Position numbers and translations under genes: made by a program
Notes under the pieces: generated by a model
Databases searched by the model: none
Seen by the model: only the letters and a program-made list of their open reading frames with translations
What the model was told of the DNA's origin: nothing
Origin: Shewanella litorisediminis
GTDB taxonomy: Bacteria > Pseudomonadota > Gammaproteobacteria > Enterobacterales > Shewanellaceae
Direction: 5' to 3'
Length of the DNA stretch: 64,000 nt
NCBI RefSeq assembly: GCF_016834455.1
Contig: NZ_CP069213.1
Location: 682,501-746,500 of the forward strand
Shown: positions 44,493 to 56,710 of the stretch, piece after piece
How positions within the stretch are numbered: position 1 is the stretch's first letter
Layout: the number at the start of each line of letters is the position of its first letter

Positions 44493-44781
44493 GGGTGACC
44501 TTTTCCTGACGTTTTGCTTGTGAGTGGGTACTTGTTCTGAGTACTTTTGATGCGCCCGGGTAGTGTCCCGTGGCTTATAAATATGCGCCGATTATCGCAA
44601 CCCACACACGCAGCTGCAAGGCAAGGCAAGATGAAAATGCTTTGAGGCCCCGGAAAGCCCGGGCACAGGTTACTGCTGCGGTTACCCTGTCATCGTCTCT
44701 GGGGCATGCCTTGACGCCGGACGTCGGGCAGGGGATATTCGTAGCTTCTTTTTTTATCGGCTTCATTTTGGCAGAAATATC

Positions 44782-46035
44782 ATGGCGTTTTCGGCTTGGT
44801 TTCGCACAACTCCCCTTATGCTGATGGGGAAACTACAAGGATGGCCGCGCAATGTGTGGTTATTGACGCTGGCCCAGGCCCTGTCCATGAGTGCAACCCC
44901 CATCATGGTGCTGCTCGGTGGTTTGGTGGGCGCAAAGATAGCGCCCTCGGCGCAGCTCGCCACCGCGCCCATCGCTGTGATGATCCTTGGCCTCGCTGCC
45001 GCCGTGGTGCCCGTTGGTCTGCTTGGCCGCAAGTATGGCAGGCGCAGGGTGTTTTTATTGGGCAGTATGCTCGGCACCCTGGCAGGATTAACGGCGGCCC
45101 TTGGGGTATATCAGAACGACTTTGTGATTTTCTGTGTGGGGGCGCTGCTGCTTGGGGCCGCAGGCGCTGTGGTGCAGCAATACCGCTTTGCAGCCATGGA
45201 AGCCGTTGACCCCATCAAGGCGCCAAGGGCCGCCTCCCGGGTGCTGCTGGGCGGTCTGGTGGCGGCCTTGCTCGGCCCTGAACTTGCGGTGCTGGGCAGT
45301 GCGCTGATTGATGGCAGCTATGCCGGTGCTTTTTTGCTGCTGTCGGCCATTGCCCTGTGCGGCGGTTTGGTACTCCTGGGATACCGCAATGAGTCCCAAT
45401 GGCAGGGTGATGCCACCACCATAGAGCCTCAGACCGAGCGCCCCCTGGGTGAGCTTTTGTCCCAGAGCAAACTCTGGGTGGCCATTGGCGGTGCCGCCAT
45501 CGGCTACGGCATGATGAGCCTGATTATGACGGCGACGCCGCTGCACATGCACCACATGGAACACCACTCACTTGCCGACACCAAGTGGGTTATTCAGAGC
45601 CATATCATCGCCATGTATTTGCCTTCATTTGTCAGCGGTGCTTTGGTGGCCCGTTTCGGCCATGGCGCCATGATGATGGCGGGCCTTGGCGCCTATGCTG
45701 CGACCATCATTATGGCGCTGTCCGGCAGCGAGCTGTTGAACTACTGGACGGCGCTGGTGCTGCTCGGCGTAGGCTGGAATTTCCTTTTTGTGGCAGGGAC
45801 TTCGCTCTTGCCTTCCTGCTATCGCGGTGCCGAGAAGTTCCGGATACAGACCTTCAATGACTTTGCGGTATTTGGCTTTCAGGCCATGGCGTCGCTGGGG
45901 GCTGGCGCCCTGCTTACCAGCCTTGGCTGGCAGGTATTGCTGGTGGCCTGCTTACCCTTTATCGGAGTGCAGCTGATGCTGCTGGCATGGTGGAAGTTGA
46001 GCAAAAGCAGGGTGTTACAAGGTGGCAACAATTGA
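44782..46035 (+). CDS. MFS transporter
   Basis: 417 residues with twelve transmembrane segments, the motif-A-like LLGRKYGRRRVF between helices 2 and 3, and a second-half repeat. It is a single secondary carrier of unknown substrate. The start could instead be an ATG at 44818; no clear ribosome binding site settles it. A GC-rich hairpin follows and a ROK kinase gene starts 83 bp later. Confidence 0.85.
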   Translation: MAFSAWFRTTPLMLMGKLQGWPRNVWLLTLAQALSMSATPIMVLLGGLVGAKIAPSAQLATAPIAVMILGLAAAVVPVGLLGRKYGRRRVFLLGSMLGTLAGLTAALGVYQNDFVIFCVGALLLGAAGAVVQQYRFAAMEAVDPIKAPRAASRVLLGGLVAALLGPELAVLGSALIDGSYAGAFLLLSAIALCGGLVLLGYRNESQWQGDATTIEPQTERPLGELLSQSKLWVAIGGAAIGYGMMSLIMTATPLHMHHMEHHSLADTKWVIQSHIIAMYLPSFVSGALVARFGHGAMMMAGLGAYAATIIMALSGSELLNYWTALVLLGVGWNFLFVAGTSLLPSCYRGAEKFRIQTFNDFAVFGFQAMASLGAGALLTSLGWQVLLVACLPFIGVQLMLLAWWKLSKSRVLQGGNN

Positions 46036-46079
46036 TTTATTCAATTACCAGTTGATGACACTATGATAAACTTCACTAT

Positions 46080-46102
46080 CCCTGCTCGGGGTCAGAGCAG
46101 GG
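46080..46102 (+). repeat. Hairpin in the ROK leader
   Basis: CCCTGCTC, seven bases, GAGCAGGG: an 8-bp stem ending 16 bp before the kinase start. There is no T-run, so it is either a weak terminator of the MFS gene or a leader structure. Confidence 0.5.
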
Positions 46103-46118
46103 CGTATCAGTGGAGTAA

Positions 46119-46898
46119 ATGATGCAAACATTGACACTTGATGTGGGGGGAACCAACGGCCTGTTTGAACTCAGGCACGAAGGTCATACAGAACAATATA
46201 AATTCCCCACCGGTGATGGTTTCTCTATCCGGGATTTGAACGAACAGATCCAGGCCTTTGAACAGGACTTTGCGCTGGAGCATTACCGGCTGGCCATTGG
46301 CGTTCCGGGCCTGGTGCGGGATAACCGTTTGGTTACCTGCAAATCGCTGCCGGGACTGACGGGGTTGCACCCTTCTCAAATCCACTGCAGCGGCGAACTC
46401 GCCTTTATCGTAAACGACATGGATGCAGGCATTCAGGCCATTGCCGAGCCGCGCCATGATTGCGAGGTATTGGTGATGTGCGGTGCCGGCCTTGGTATGG
46501 CGATTGCCATGAATGGCCAGGTGTTCAGCGGCGCCAGCGGCTTTGCCGGTGAGTTGGGGCATTGCCGTATCATGACCGAGGGTGGTGAGTTCAGTCTGGA
46601 GCAATTGGCCTCAGCCGAAGCACTGCGTGGTCGTAAACAGGTGGTGGGTGACGATCTGAATCGGGCGGGAAGGCATCTGGGGATGGGACTGGCGTGGGTG
46701 GTTAACCTTTTCAATCCCAATCGTATTTATCTGGCAGGCAGCATGATGAACAGCGCCGATTTTTACAAGGGCTGTATTGGCGCTCTCAAAAACATGGCAT
46801 TGGGTGCGCCCATGGCCAACTGTCAGGTGCACAGGGTCGATGACATGGAAACATTGGTGTGCCGCGGGCTGGCCACCATGTTGGATAAAAAGCGCTGA
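46119..46898 (+). CDS. ROK-family sugar kinase
   Basis: 259 residues, shorter than glucokinase (about 320). The ATP-binding phosphate-1 motif is LDVGGTNGLFEL at residues 6-17, and the catalytic aspartate lies in VNDMDAG. The acidic ELGHCRI replaces the usual zinc motif (GHxxxxxxxxxCxCGxxGC) of ROK proteins, which is absent here. The acceptor sugar is unknown; activity is a family inference. Two in-frame ATGs (46119, 46122) follow a GGAG site. Confidence 0.8.
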   Translation: MMQTLTLDVGGTNGLFELRHEGHTEQYKFPTGDGFSIRDLNEQIQAFEQDFALEHYRLAIGVPGLVRDNRLVTCKSLPGLTGLHPSQIHCSGELAFIVNDMDAGIQAIAEPRHDCEVLVMCGAGLGMAIAMNGQVFSGASGFAGELGHCRIMTEGGEFSLEQLASAEALRGRKQVVGDDLNRAGRHLGMGLAWVVNLFNPNRIYLAGSMMNSADFYKGCIGALKNMALGAPMANCQVHRVDDMETLVCRGLATMLDKKR

Positions 46899-46925
46899 TC
46901 CAATCTGAGAGTCACATCCTGAGAT

Positions 46926-46957
46926 AAAAAAACGCCGCAACAGCGGCGTTTTTTTAT
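46926..46957. terminator. Bidirectional terminator
   Basis: AACGCCGC, AACA, GCGGCGTT with A and T runs between the converging kinase and ankyrin genes. Confidence 0.9.
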
Positions 46958-46966
46958 TGGCTGGTT

Positions 46967-49708
46967 TTATGCTCTTAGCCGGGGCGGTGCCAGCGGGATA
47001 TCCATGGCTTCATCATCCCAGCTCGCCATAAAGCGCATTTCATCTTCCGCCCGGCTGACATTGCCCTGGGGGGTGAGCAGCTGGGGCAGCGACTCCAGGC
47101 TATCCCGGCGCTGCTTAACACTGATAACCAACGCCAGTGCCCACCATGCCGCTATGCCAATGCCCAGCGCCGGTAACCAGTCCCTGGCAAAAGACCAAAC
47201 CAGCCCCAGCGCCAATGCCGAGGGCAGCAGATACCACATGGTTACCCGGCCCAGTCCCAGGGTGAGCTTGTGCAGCCGATACCAAAAACCACCCGGTTTG
47301 AGGGCCGTGAGGTCCAGTCCGGGAGCCGGTATGCCAAGGGCGTGGAAATAGTCGAAGGCGCTCTTGCCTTTTTTATTCAGCACTTCGGCGCTGGCGCCCG
47401 CCTTAAGCAATATGGCTGCGCTCTTGTGACTGAGCATGAGAATGGCGCCCATCAGCGGCGTTTGCCCGTGCAGGTTTTGGCTGTCGAGCACACTGCCTGC
47501 GGCAATTAATTGCGAGCACAAATCTTCATCGTGCATGGCGCCCATACGCGCGGCCAAATGCAGTGGCGTATCGCCGTCGGCATCGTTGCCATCCTCAAGG
47601 GATAACCCAGCCTGCAGCAGGCTGGGGATGAGACGGCCGTGGCCTCGGTAACAGGCGATGTGCAGCAGCGACTCGCCCTTAAACCATTCCTGGGCATCGG
47701 CGCCCTGCGCCAGCAAATACTCTGTCAGTTGTCTGTGACCATTGGCGACGGCGAAATACAGCGCGCTACAGCCCTCACGGTCACTGGCTGGCAGGGTTGC
47801 GCCCCTTTCCAGCAGCAACTGCGCCATGGCCAGATCACCAAGATAGGCGGCATAGCACAGCAGCGGCGCACGCCCATGGGGAAGCAGGGGTTCACGCAGT
47901 GCTTCGGCCTCCTGACGCAGTCGGCTTAAGGTGCCCAAAAGCACTTCGAGGCTGCGATGGCTTGCCCGAGCAGAGCGGCTGGGGATTTTCAGGGTGTCAT
48001 TGGCTTTGGCGCCAGCATCCAGCAAGCGGCGGGCGATATCCAAATGCCCCCTGGATACTGCAATGGCCAGCGCAGTATTGCCATCATGGTCTTTGTGGTC
48101 GAGGGGCTGCTCCCTGTCCAGCAAAAAGGCGACTATGTCGCGGGCACCATGGCGACAGGCGTGCAGCAGCAGGGTGTCGCCCTGATGGTTTTCCGGCTGT
48201 TTGTTTCGAAGCCGCAGCCAGGCCTGCTCAAATCCCTGGGTATCCCGGTAGGCAATCAACAACCAGATGTATTCGTTGACCGGCAAGTCGAACAGCGCCC
48301 TGTGGAATACCTGATGCAGCGCCACCTCATTGGGTCTTTGGTGCAATAGGGCTTCAAACACCGTTTCGCCATCAACGTTGGTTTCGGCGGGATTCTCACC
48401 CGCATCCAGCAGCATACGTGCGGATTCGGGGCTCAAATCCTCCAGATAATCGTGTAGCAGGGGGCTACGATAACGGGTTGGCTTATTAGCCTTTAAAAGT
48501 ATTTCTAAATTTTTCAGTGCTTTGTGGTGGATTGCCGTGCCAATGGCGCGATTGTGGTCGAATAGCCGTATACGATTGGCCAGAATGGCAATGAGTCTTT
48601 GGGCCCGGTCGTCGGCCACCAGATATTCCACCAGATCGGCCACGCAATCATCTATGTCCAGCATCAGGGCTTCGGCCTTGAGCAGCAGATAGGCCACCAG
48701 GCGAAAGGCACCGCTGGAAGCGGCACCCTGCAGGAGTTCCACCATATCATCGCTGTTATCTTCAAGCTTCAGTCCCCGGCTTTCCAGTAACTTAAAGCCC
48801 AGCAGATTGTCGACCTGGGTACAAAGCCCCGCCAGCACCATCAATTGATCGTAATTGAGGTTTAAGCCCGAGAGCAGCCGTTGCAACACAGGTTGGTCCT
48901 GATGGCGGATGGCGACTTTTATGTGCTGCTCAGTGCTTCCCGAGTTGTAAATCCCATGGGGGCGAAGGAAGGGAAACCCCTGACGGTGAAGTCTGGCGGC
49001 CAGTTCATAGTCCAGCGCAAACGCATGCCACAAAATGGAGCCACCATCCGGCAACCTGTGGTGGGATGGCCAGCCCTGTTGCAGCAATACCTCAATAAAG
49101 GGAGCCAGGCGTTTGTCATTTTCGGCGAACAGGCGCGTCATCAGGTCTTGCCCGTTGCTGTCGATTTCCTCCGGGTTGGCGCCCTGTTCAAGGAGCAGGG
49201 TAAACATCGACAGGCTGCGATAATGTACGCTGGCATAGATAAGTGGCTCATCGCCAAGGGGCGCATTGGGGTCCAGGCCGGTACTGAGAAGCCTCGTGAG
49301 TTCGGCCACATCCTGGTTTCGCACAAGGGTATCCAGCGTATCTTCGGGCAGGAAACGCGCCAGCAGGCTGTCGAGCTCACCGGGAGTGGGTCTGACACCG
49401 CGATAAAAGCAGCTGTCAAAACTGGCATCCAAGGCGCCGCAGCGGGCATGCACCTTGATAAATTCAACGCCGAGGGCTTTGCTGGCACGCATCAGCCGAT
49501 AATTGATACCGCTGTCGCTGTGGATGTCCAGTCGCAGGTGATTACTGAAGAGTTTGAGGGACGAGATGTGTTCACCAGGGGTTAAACACCCGGAAAGCCC
49601 GAGGGATTCAAGCGCCTGCTCCGGTGGCAGGGTCGCCATGGTCTGCCGGATGCGTTCGCTGTCGTTGCTCGACACGCACAGGCAGTACCTGAACCAATTT
49701 GCCGACAT
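46967..49708 (-). CDS. Large ankyrin-repeat membrane protein
   Basis: 913 residues from the ATG at 49708 (AGAAGG upstream; a GTG start five codons earlier is less likely). Many ankyrin repeats run through the middle and C-terminal half, for example DGNTALAIAVSRGHLDIARRLL and GDTPLHLAARMG. Near the C-terminus are two membrane segments (WYLLPSALALGLVWSFA and GIGIAAWWALALVISV) and a short cytoplasmic tail. No signal peptide, so the ankyrin part is probably cytoplasmic. Ankyrin proteins bind partner proteins; the partner is unknown. A stand-alone gene. Confidence 0.85.
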   Translation of the reverse strand: MSANWFRYCLCVSSNDSERIRQTMATLPPEQALESLGLSGCLTPGEHISSLKLFSNHLRLDIHSDSGINYRLMRASKALGVEFIKVHARCGALDASFDSCFYRGVRPTPGELDSLLARFLPEDTLDTLVRNQDVAELTRLLSTGLDPNAPLGDEPLIYASVHYRSLSMFTLLLEQGANPEEIDSNGQDLMTRLFAENDKRLAPFIEVLLQQGWPSHHRLPDGGSILWHAFALDYELAARLHRQGFPFLRPHGIYNSGSTEQHIKVAIRHQDQPVLQRLLSGLNLNYDQLMVLAGLCTQVDNLLGFKLLESRGLKLEDNSDDMVELLQGAASSGAFRLVAYLLLKAEALMLDIDDCVADLVEYLVADDRAQRLIAILANRIRLFDHNRAIGTAIHHKALKNLEILLKANKPTRYRSPLLHDYLEDLSPESARMLLDAGENPAETNVDGETVFEALLHQRPNEVALHQVFHRALFDLPVNEYIWLLIAYRDTQGFEQAWLRLRNKQPENHQGDTLLLHACRHGARDIVAFLLDREQPLDHKDHDGNTALAIAVSRGHLDIARRLLDAGAKANDTLKIPSRSARASHRSLEVLLGTLSRLRQEAEALREPLLPHGRAPLLCYAAYLGDLAMAQLLLERGATLPASDREGCSALYFAVANGHRQLTEYLLAQGADAQEWFKGESLLHIACYRGHGRLIPSLLQAGLSLEDGNDADGDTPLHLAARMGAMHDEDLCSQLIAAGSVLDSQNLHGQTPLMGAILMLSHKSAAILLKAGASAEVLNKKGKSAFDYFHALGIPAPGLDLTALKPGGFWYRLHKLTLGLGRVTMWYLLPSALALGLVWSFARDWLPALGIGIAAWWALALVISVKQRRDSLESLPQLLTPQGNVSRAEDEMRFMASWDDEAMDIPLAPPRLRA

Positions 49709-50179
49709 GGCGCCTTCTGACACTTTGTTCCCCCAGTGACGGTTGCCCTTGGCCCGGCAGAATCTGCGGCCTGTGCAACATTGGCGTCACAATACTCACA
49801 AGTGCCCTGAATGGCAACCGAATTTGCCTCTCAAATGCCATGAATACAGCCCTTTTGGGCCCTTGCCTGTGGTGTCTGACACACGCCTCTGACCTGGGCT
49901 TTTGCTTGGGAGTAAGGCAGAGTGACGGCGTGGTCCGGATTATCGCCGCTGGGTGTTATGGCAGGCAAACCCTCACTTTTTAAAGCATGACGGCACCGCA
50001 TTCAACGTCACCGACACCAACAAGATCCGCCAGCCGATAGCCTAAAGCTGACCTCTGTATTCTCAGATTCTCCGCCCTTGAGCAGAATGAGGGTTCATTA
50101 TTTGTATACTTTATGCTAAAAATGCGCATCTGAACGGGACCCTATTGGCCCGAGGCAACAAATGACGCAAAGGTGAAGT
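49709..50179. other. Intergenic region upstream of the M24 peptidase
   Basis: 471 bp with no complete gene. An AT-rich stretch at 50095-50125 (TATACT, TATGCT) could hold the peptidase promoter. A 36-codon stop-bounded frame ending at 50045 is coding-like but has no start codon. Confidence 0.5.
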
Positions 50180-51397
50180 ATGACCATAGGTGTAGGTGGG
50201 CTCTCGGCCGAAGAGGCCCTGGCCAAGCTCAGTGATATGACAGCCGGTACAGGCCCCATAGAAGTGAGTGAGTTTCAACGGCGTATCCATAAGGCGCAGA
50301 CATTGATGAAGTCACTGGGTCTGGATGCGGTTTACCTCAACGCCGGCACCAATCTTTACTACTTCACCGGCACCCGCTGGTATGCCAGCGAACGCATGGT
50401 GGGGGCCATTCTGCCCGCCGAAGGACAGCTGGAGTATATAGCGCCGGCGTTTGAACTCGACACCCTCAAAGGCTATATGGCCATCGTGGGGGAGGTGAAC
50501 ACCTGGCATGAAGACGAGAGCCCCTATCAGCTGTTTGGCGCTGTGCTTACTCGCCTTGGCCTGGGGCAGGGTCGGGTAGGTATGGATGAATCGGCCGCCT
50601 TTTTTATCAGTGAAGGTATTCGTGATGCCAATCCCGAACTTAGGGTGGTGAGCGCCAGGGCCGTGACTGCCGGTTGCCGGATGCAAAAATCTGCCGCCGA
50701 ACTTGCGTTGATGCAGCGCGCTAAAGATATGACCCTGGAAGTGCACAAGGCCGCTGCCGCCATGCTGCGCCCGGGCATTACCGTCTCTGAGGTGGAGGCT
50801 TTTATCGATTCTGCCCATCGCAGAGTGGGGGCGCCAGCCGGTTCCTATTTCTGTATCGTGCTCTTTGGTGAAGATACCGCGTACCCCCACGGCGTGAAAA
50901 ATCCCAAGGCGCTGGAAGAGGGGGATACGGTGCTGATTGATACCGGTTGTCAGCTTTATGGTTACAACTCAGACATCACCCGTACCTATGTATACGGCAC
51001 CCCAAGTGCGCGCCAGCGTGAGCTGTGGAACCTGGAAAAGCAGGCGCAGGCAGCGGCTTTTGAGGCAGCAAGATTGGGCGAGCCCTGTGGCAGCGTCGAT
51101 AAAGCGGCGCGCAGTGTGCTGGAGGCCGCAGGCTTTGGCCCCGGCTATGCTGTGCCCGGTCTGCCGCACCGCACCGGCCATGGCATTGGACTGGATATTC
51201 ACGAGTGGCCTTATCTGGTTGCGAATGACACCACGCCGCTGGCGCCGGGCATGTGTTTTTCCAACGAGCCCATGCTCTGTGTACCCGGTGAATTTGGGGT
51301 GCGCTTGGAAGATCACTTTTACATGACGGCGTCGGGGCCAAAGTGGTTTACCCAGCCTTCTTACTCCATTGATGACCCGTTCGGACTTGAGGTCTGA
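50180..51397 (+). CDS. M24-family peptidase, Xaa-Pro dipeptidase-like
   Basis: 405 residues, the two-domain creatinase/prolidase layout: an N-terminal domain (LGLDAVYLNAGTNLYYFTGTR) and a pita-bread domain. The metal ligands are all visible: D in VLIDTGCQ and NSDITRT, H in HRTGHGIGLDIHE, E in CFSNEPM and RLEDHF. It cleaves dipeptides or peptides with an Xaa-Pro bond; creatinase activity is less likely. ATG at 50180 with AAAGGTGAAG upstream. It stands alone and ends at its own terminator. Confidence 0.88.
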   Translation: MTIGVGGLSAEEALAKLSDMTAGTGPIEVSEFQRRIHKAQTLMKSLGLDAVYLNAGTNLYYFTGTRWYASERMVGAILPAEGQLEYIAPAFELDTLKGYMAIVGEVNTWHEDESPYQLFGAVLTRLGLGQGRVGMDESAAFFISEGIRDANPELRVVSARAVTAGCRMQKSAAELALMQRAKDMTLEVHKAAAAMLRPGITVSEVEAFIDSAHRRVGAPAGSYFCIVLFGEDTAYPHGVKNPKALEEGDTVLIDTGCQLYGYNSDITRTYVYGTPSARQRELWNLEKQAQAAAFEAARLGEPCGSVDKAARSVLEAAGFGPGYAVPGLPHRTGHGIGLDIHEWPYLVANDTTPLAPGMCFSNEPMLCVPGEFGVRLEDHFYMTASGPKWFTQPSYSIDDPFGLEV

Positions 51398-51411
51398 TCA
51401 GATATTCAGTG

Positions 51412-51438
51412 CGGCGCCAATCGGCGCCGTTTGTTTTT
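51412..51438 (+). terminator. Terminator of the M24 peptidase gene
   Basis: CGGCGCC, AATC, GGCGCCG followed by TTTGTTTTT, 14 bp after the stop. Confidence 0.9.
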
Positions 51439-51618
51439 AACTTAATGAATAAAATAGATATTGTTTAATTCTTTCACTCCAGCCTATATCCATTTCCCGC
51501 TGAATTTCATCAAAACAGATAGCGTTATGTAAATAAGTTGTTGCCGCCTTAAAAATAATTAGCCTATGCTGAATCATGAATGACAACGTTGTCATTTGGT
51601 TCTGCCAAATAGTCATTT

Positions 51619-54435
<2,817 letters not shown>

Positions 54436-54496
54436 GGCAATCACCTTGAGTGAATCCGCTTAGCTGAAGGCGTCATTTGACAGACGTTAAGCGGCG

Positions 54497-54528
54497 ATAA
54501 AAAACGGAGGCCAGAGCCTCCGTTTTTT
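54497..54528. terminator. Bidirectional terminator of chitinase and FKBP genes
   Basis: AAAAACGGAGG, CCAGAG, CCTCCGTTTTTT between the converging genes. Confidence 0.9.
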
Positions 54529-54537
54529 ATGTGGTCA

Positions 54538-55008
54538 TCACTCGATGGCTATCAGTTCCACATCAAAAACCAGCACCGAGCCGCCGGGGATTTTGCCTAC
54601 GCTGCGGCTGCCATAGCCCAGACTCGCCGGGATAAAAAAGCGCATCTTGTCGCCTTCTTTCATCAGCTGTACCCCTTCGGTCCACCCCTTGATTACCCGG
54701 TTCAGTGGGAAGGCGATGGTTTCGCCGCGCTCAACGGATGAGTCGAATACAGTGCCATCGGTCAGGGTGCCGTGGTAATGCACGCGCACAGTGTCGTTGG
54801 CACTGGGGCGGCGCTCGCCGCTGCCGGCAATCAGGAGCTCATATTGCAGGCCCGATGCTGTGGTGGTTACGCCGTCGCGCTTGGCGTTTTCGGCGAGGAA
54901 TACAGCGCCTTTCTCTTCATTGAGTTTGGCGGCCTTTTGGTTATTCATGGTGGTGAAAAAGTAAAAAATGACGCAGGCAATCACAATAACAGCGAGGGCA
55001 ACTCTCAT
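54538..55008 (-). CDS. FKBP-type peptidyl-prolyl isomerase, membrane-anchored
   Basis: 156 residues. One N-terminal hydrophobic segment (VALAVIVIACVIFYFFTTM) anchors it, then a FKBP domain: VRVHYHGTLTDGTVFDSSVERGET, the active-site WTEGVQLMKEGDKMRFFIP and the closing GGSVLVFDVELIAIE. It resembles FklB/Mip-type periplasmic isomerases that help folding of exported proteins. ATG at 55008. It lies convergent with the chitinase and follows a DUF1294 gene on the same strand. Confidence 0.9.
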   Translation of the reverse strand: MRVALAVIVIACVIFYFFTTMNNQKAAKLNEEKGAVFLAENAKRDGVTTTASGLQYELLIAGSGERRPSANDTVRVHYHGTLTDGTVFDSSVERGETIAFPLNRVIKGWTEGVQLMKEGDKMRFFIPASLGYGSRSVGKIPGGSVLVFDVELIAIE

Positions 55009-55120
55009 GGGATGGATTCCGTAATGGCTGACTTTTGACTATCGTATGGAACTCAATATCTTATGGTTAAGCCGCCGCTGGGTAAAGCCGCGTGTATTGG
55101 TGAGCTGCCAATCCTGATGC

Positions 55121-55474
55121 TTATCCCGGGACAGCTGTACCTGTGCTGAAGTAATACAAGGCCCCTCCGGCCAGCAGCAAATGCAGCACGGTAGCCGTGT
55201 AAAAAGGCCATAAAAATCCACGCTTACTGGTTTTATGGCGAAACAGTCCCATGGCCAACATGGCGCCGCCGAAACCGCCAATCAGTGCCAGCATCCACAG
55301 TTTGAGTTCGGCGGTTCTGGGGTTGTCTTTGACAGCGGCGCGCTTATCAAGGCCAAAGACCACAAAGGCAACCAGCCCAAGCACGCCATAGCCGATAAGC
55401 AGCCACAAGGGCAGCCAGTTCAGCGCCACCGCAATAGCCAACACCAAATAAAACACCAGGGCGAAAATAATCAT
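55121..55474 (-). CDS. DUF1294 membrane protein
   Basis: 117 residues from the ATG at 55474, with AGAGGT upstream. Membrane segments flank a conserved middle VFGLDKRAAVKDNPRTAE and LALIGGFGGAMLAM, the signature of DUF1294, short proteins with about four helices and unknown role. Its start ATG overlaps the stop of the DUF418 gene in ATGA, so the two are translationally coupled. Confidence 0.85.
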   Translation of the reverse strand: MIIFALVFYLVLAIAVALNWLPLWLLIGYGVLGLVAFVVFGLDKRAAVKDNPRTAELKLWMLALIGGFGGAMLAMGLFRHKTSKRGFLWPFYTATVLHLLLAGGALYYFSTGTAVPG

Positions 55475-56616
55475 GACTTTACCTCTTGGGCATTGCTTGC
55501 ACTCTGGGTGCGGCCAAAAGCGAGATAGCGCCACAGTTTTTCCAGTGGCCCCTGTTTGAAATACCTCAAATACCCGCTGGCCAGCAGCAGCTGGCAGCCC
55601 GCCCAGGTTAGCGCCGCTATCAGATAATGGATGCGATCAAAACTTTGCAGCCAGTCGGGGAACAGGTAACGGAAGCAGGCAATCCCCAAGAGCGACTGCA
55701 AAATGTACAGGGACAATGCCAGCTTGCCCACGTTTTGCAGTGGTTTCAGCAAGGTCTCGCTACCCCGGCATAGCCGGATAATCAGGTCGGCATAGAGCAC
55801 AGACACAGGAATAGCACTGAAGATTACCGTGATTTCGGCAAGATTAACCAGGACGCGGGAGGCACTGAAATACAGGGTTAAGTCTACTGTGCCCAGCAAC
55901 AGCGCCAGCAGCAGTAACCTGATGCGGCCTGCTTTGCTGAGCCCCTCACTGAAAAAGTGACTGCGATAGAGGTAGATGCCGAGCAGCATCATGCCAAGGA
56001 TGTACCACAGCAGCGCGATGGGCAGCATGACCAGTGTCATCATCAGCATCATCGCCAAATGTTGAAACAGCTGACCCAGATAACCGCCAATCCAGGGCGC
56101 AAGGGATGCCTGATACTCGGGACTTAACCGCGAAGGCAAGGGGGCTGTGGGCAGGGCAAGGGTCAGGAGCAGCATCACTATGGCCGAAAAGCCAAGAAAC
56201 TGCAGGGCTCTTTTGTGGATGTGGGTGAGCGGTACATCCAGATAGCGTATGGCAACCATGGCAGAGAGGCCGTAGCTGAGCAGCACATCACCGGGCCAGA
56301 TAAAGAGACCGTGCAGCACGCCAAACAGCATCAGCACCTTGAGGCGGCGTTTGATGGGGGCCTGTTGGCCAAACCTTTGGTATTGAATCACCAGCCCCAC
56401 ACCAAACAGCATGGTAAAGAGGCCGATAAAGCGTCCTTCCAGAAACAGCCTTGAGAAAACCTCCAGGGGGACATCAGATCCCGCCGCCGGGATTGTGGGG
56501 ACATACCCTTCGAGGCTGTTGCCCATAAAGAGGATGTTGATAAAAAAGATCCCAAGCACCGCGAGGCCGCGGACGCTGTCGATATTGGGATTACGCATCT
56601 GTGAGCTGGCTGACAT
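55471..56616 (-). CDS. DUF418 membrane protein (YeiB-like)
   Basis: 381 residues with about nine to ten transmembrane helices. The N-terminus RNPNIDSVRGLAVLGIFFIN and the C-terminal DUF418 segment (SLYILQSLLGIACFRYLF) are typical of the YeiB family, distantly related to membrane acyltransferases, with unknown substrate. Overlaps the DUF1294 gene by four bases. It lies after the terminator of the sbtA-like gene. Confidence 0.85.
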   Translation of the reverse strand: MSASSQMRNPNIDSVRGLAVLGIFFINILFMGNSLEGYVPTIPAAGSDVPLEVFSRLFLEGRFIGLFTMLFGVGLVIQYQRFGQQAPIKRRLKVLMLFGVLHGLFIWPGDVLLSYGLSAMVAIRYLDVPLTHIHKRALQFLGFSAIVMLLLTLALPTAPLPSRLSPEYQASLAPWIGGYLGQLFQHLAMMLMMTLVMLPIALLWYILGMMLLGIYLYRSHFFSEGLSKAGRIRLLLLALLLGTVDLTLYFSASRVLVNLAEITVIFSAIPVSVLYADLIIRLCRGSETLLKPLQNVGKLALSLYILQSLLGIACFRYLFPDWLQSFDRIHYLIAALTWAGCQLLLASGYLRYFKQGPLEKLWRYLAFGRTQSASNAQEVKS

Positions 56617-56664
56617 CCGTTGTCTTCCATCATCTTGTTATCAAAGGTGTTCAGCCTAACACGA

Positions 56665-56691
56665 AAACAAAAAAGCGGGCCATAGGCCCGC
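56665..56691 (-). terminator. Terminator of the sbtA-like gene
   Basis: On the minus strand GCGGGCC, TAT, GGCCCGC then TTTTTTGTTTT, about 20 bp after the stop. Confidence 0.9.
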
Positions 56692-56710
56692 GTGATCCTG
56701 TGCGCATTTG

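Noticed and set aside
49938..50045. Coding-like stretch ending in DTNKIRQPIA
   Set aside because: No start codon and no family recognised; too short to call a gene remnant.
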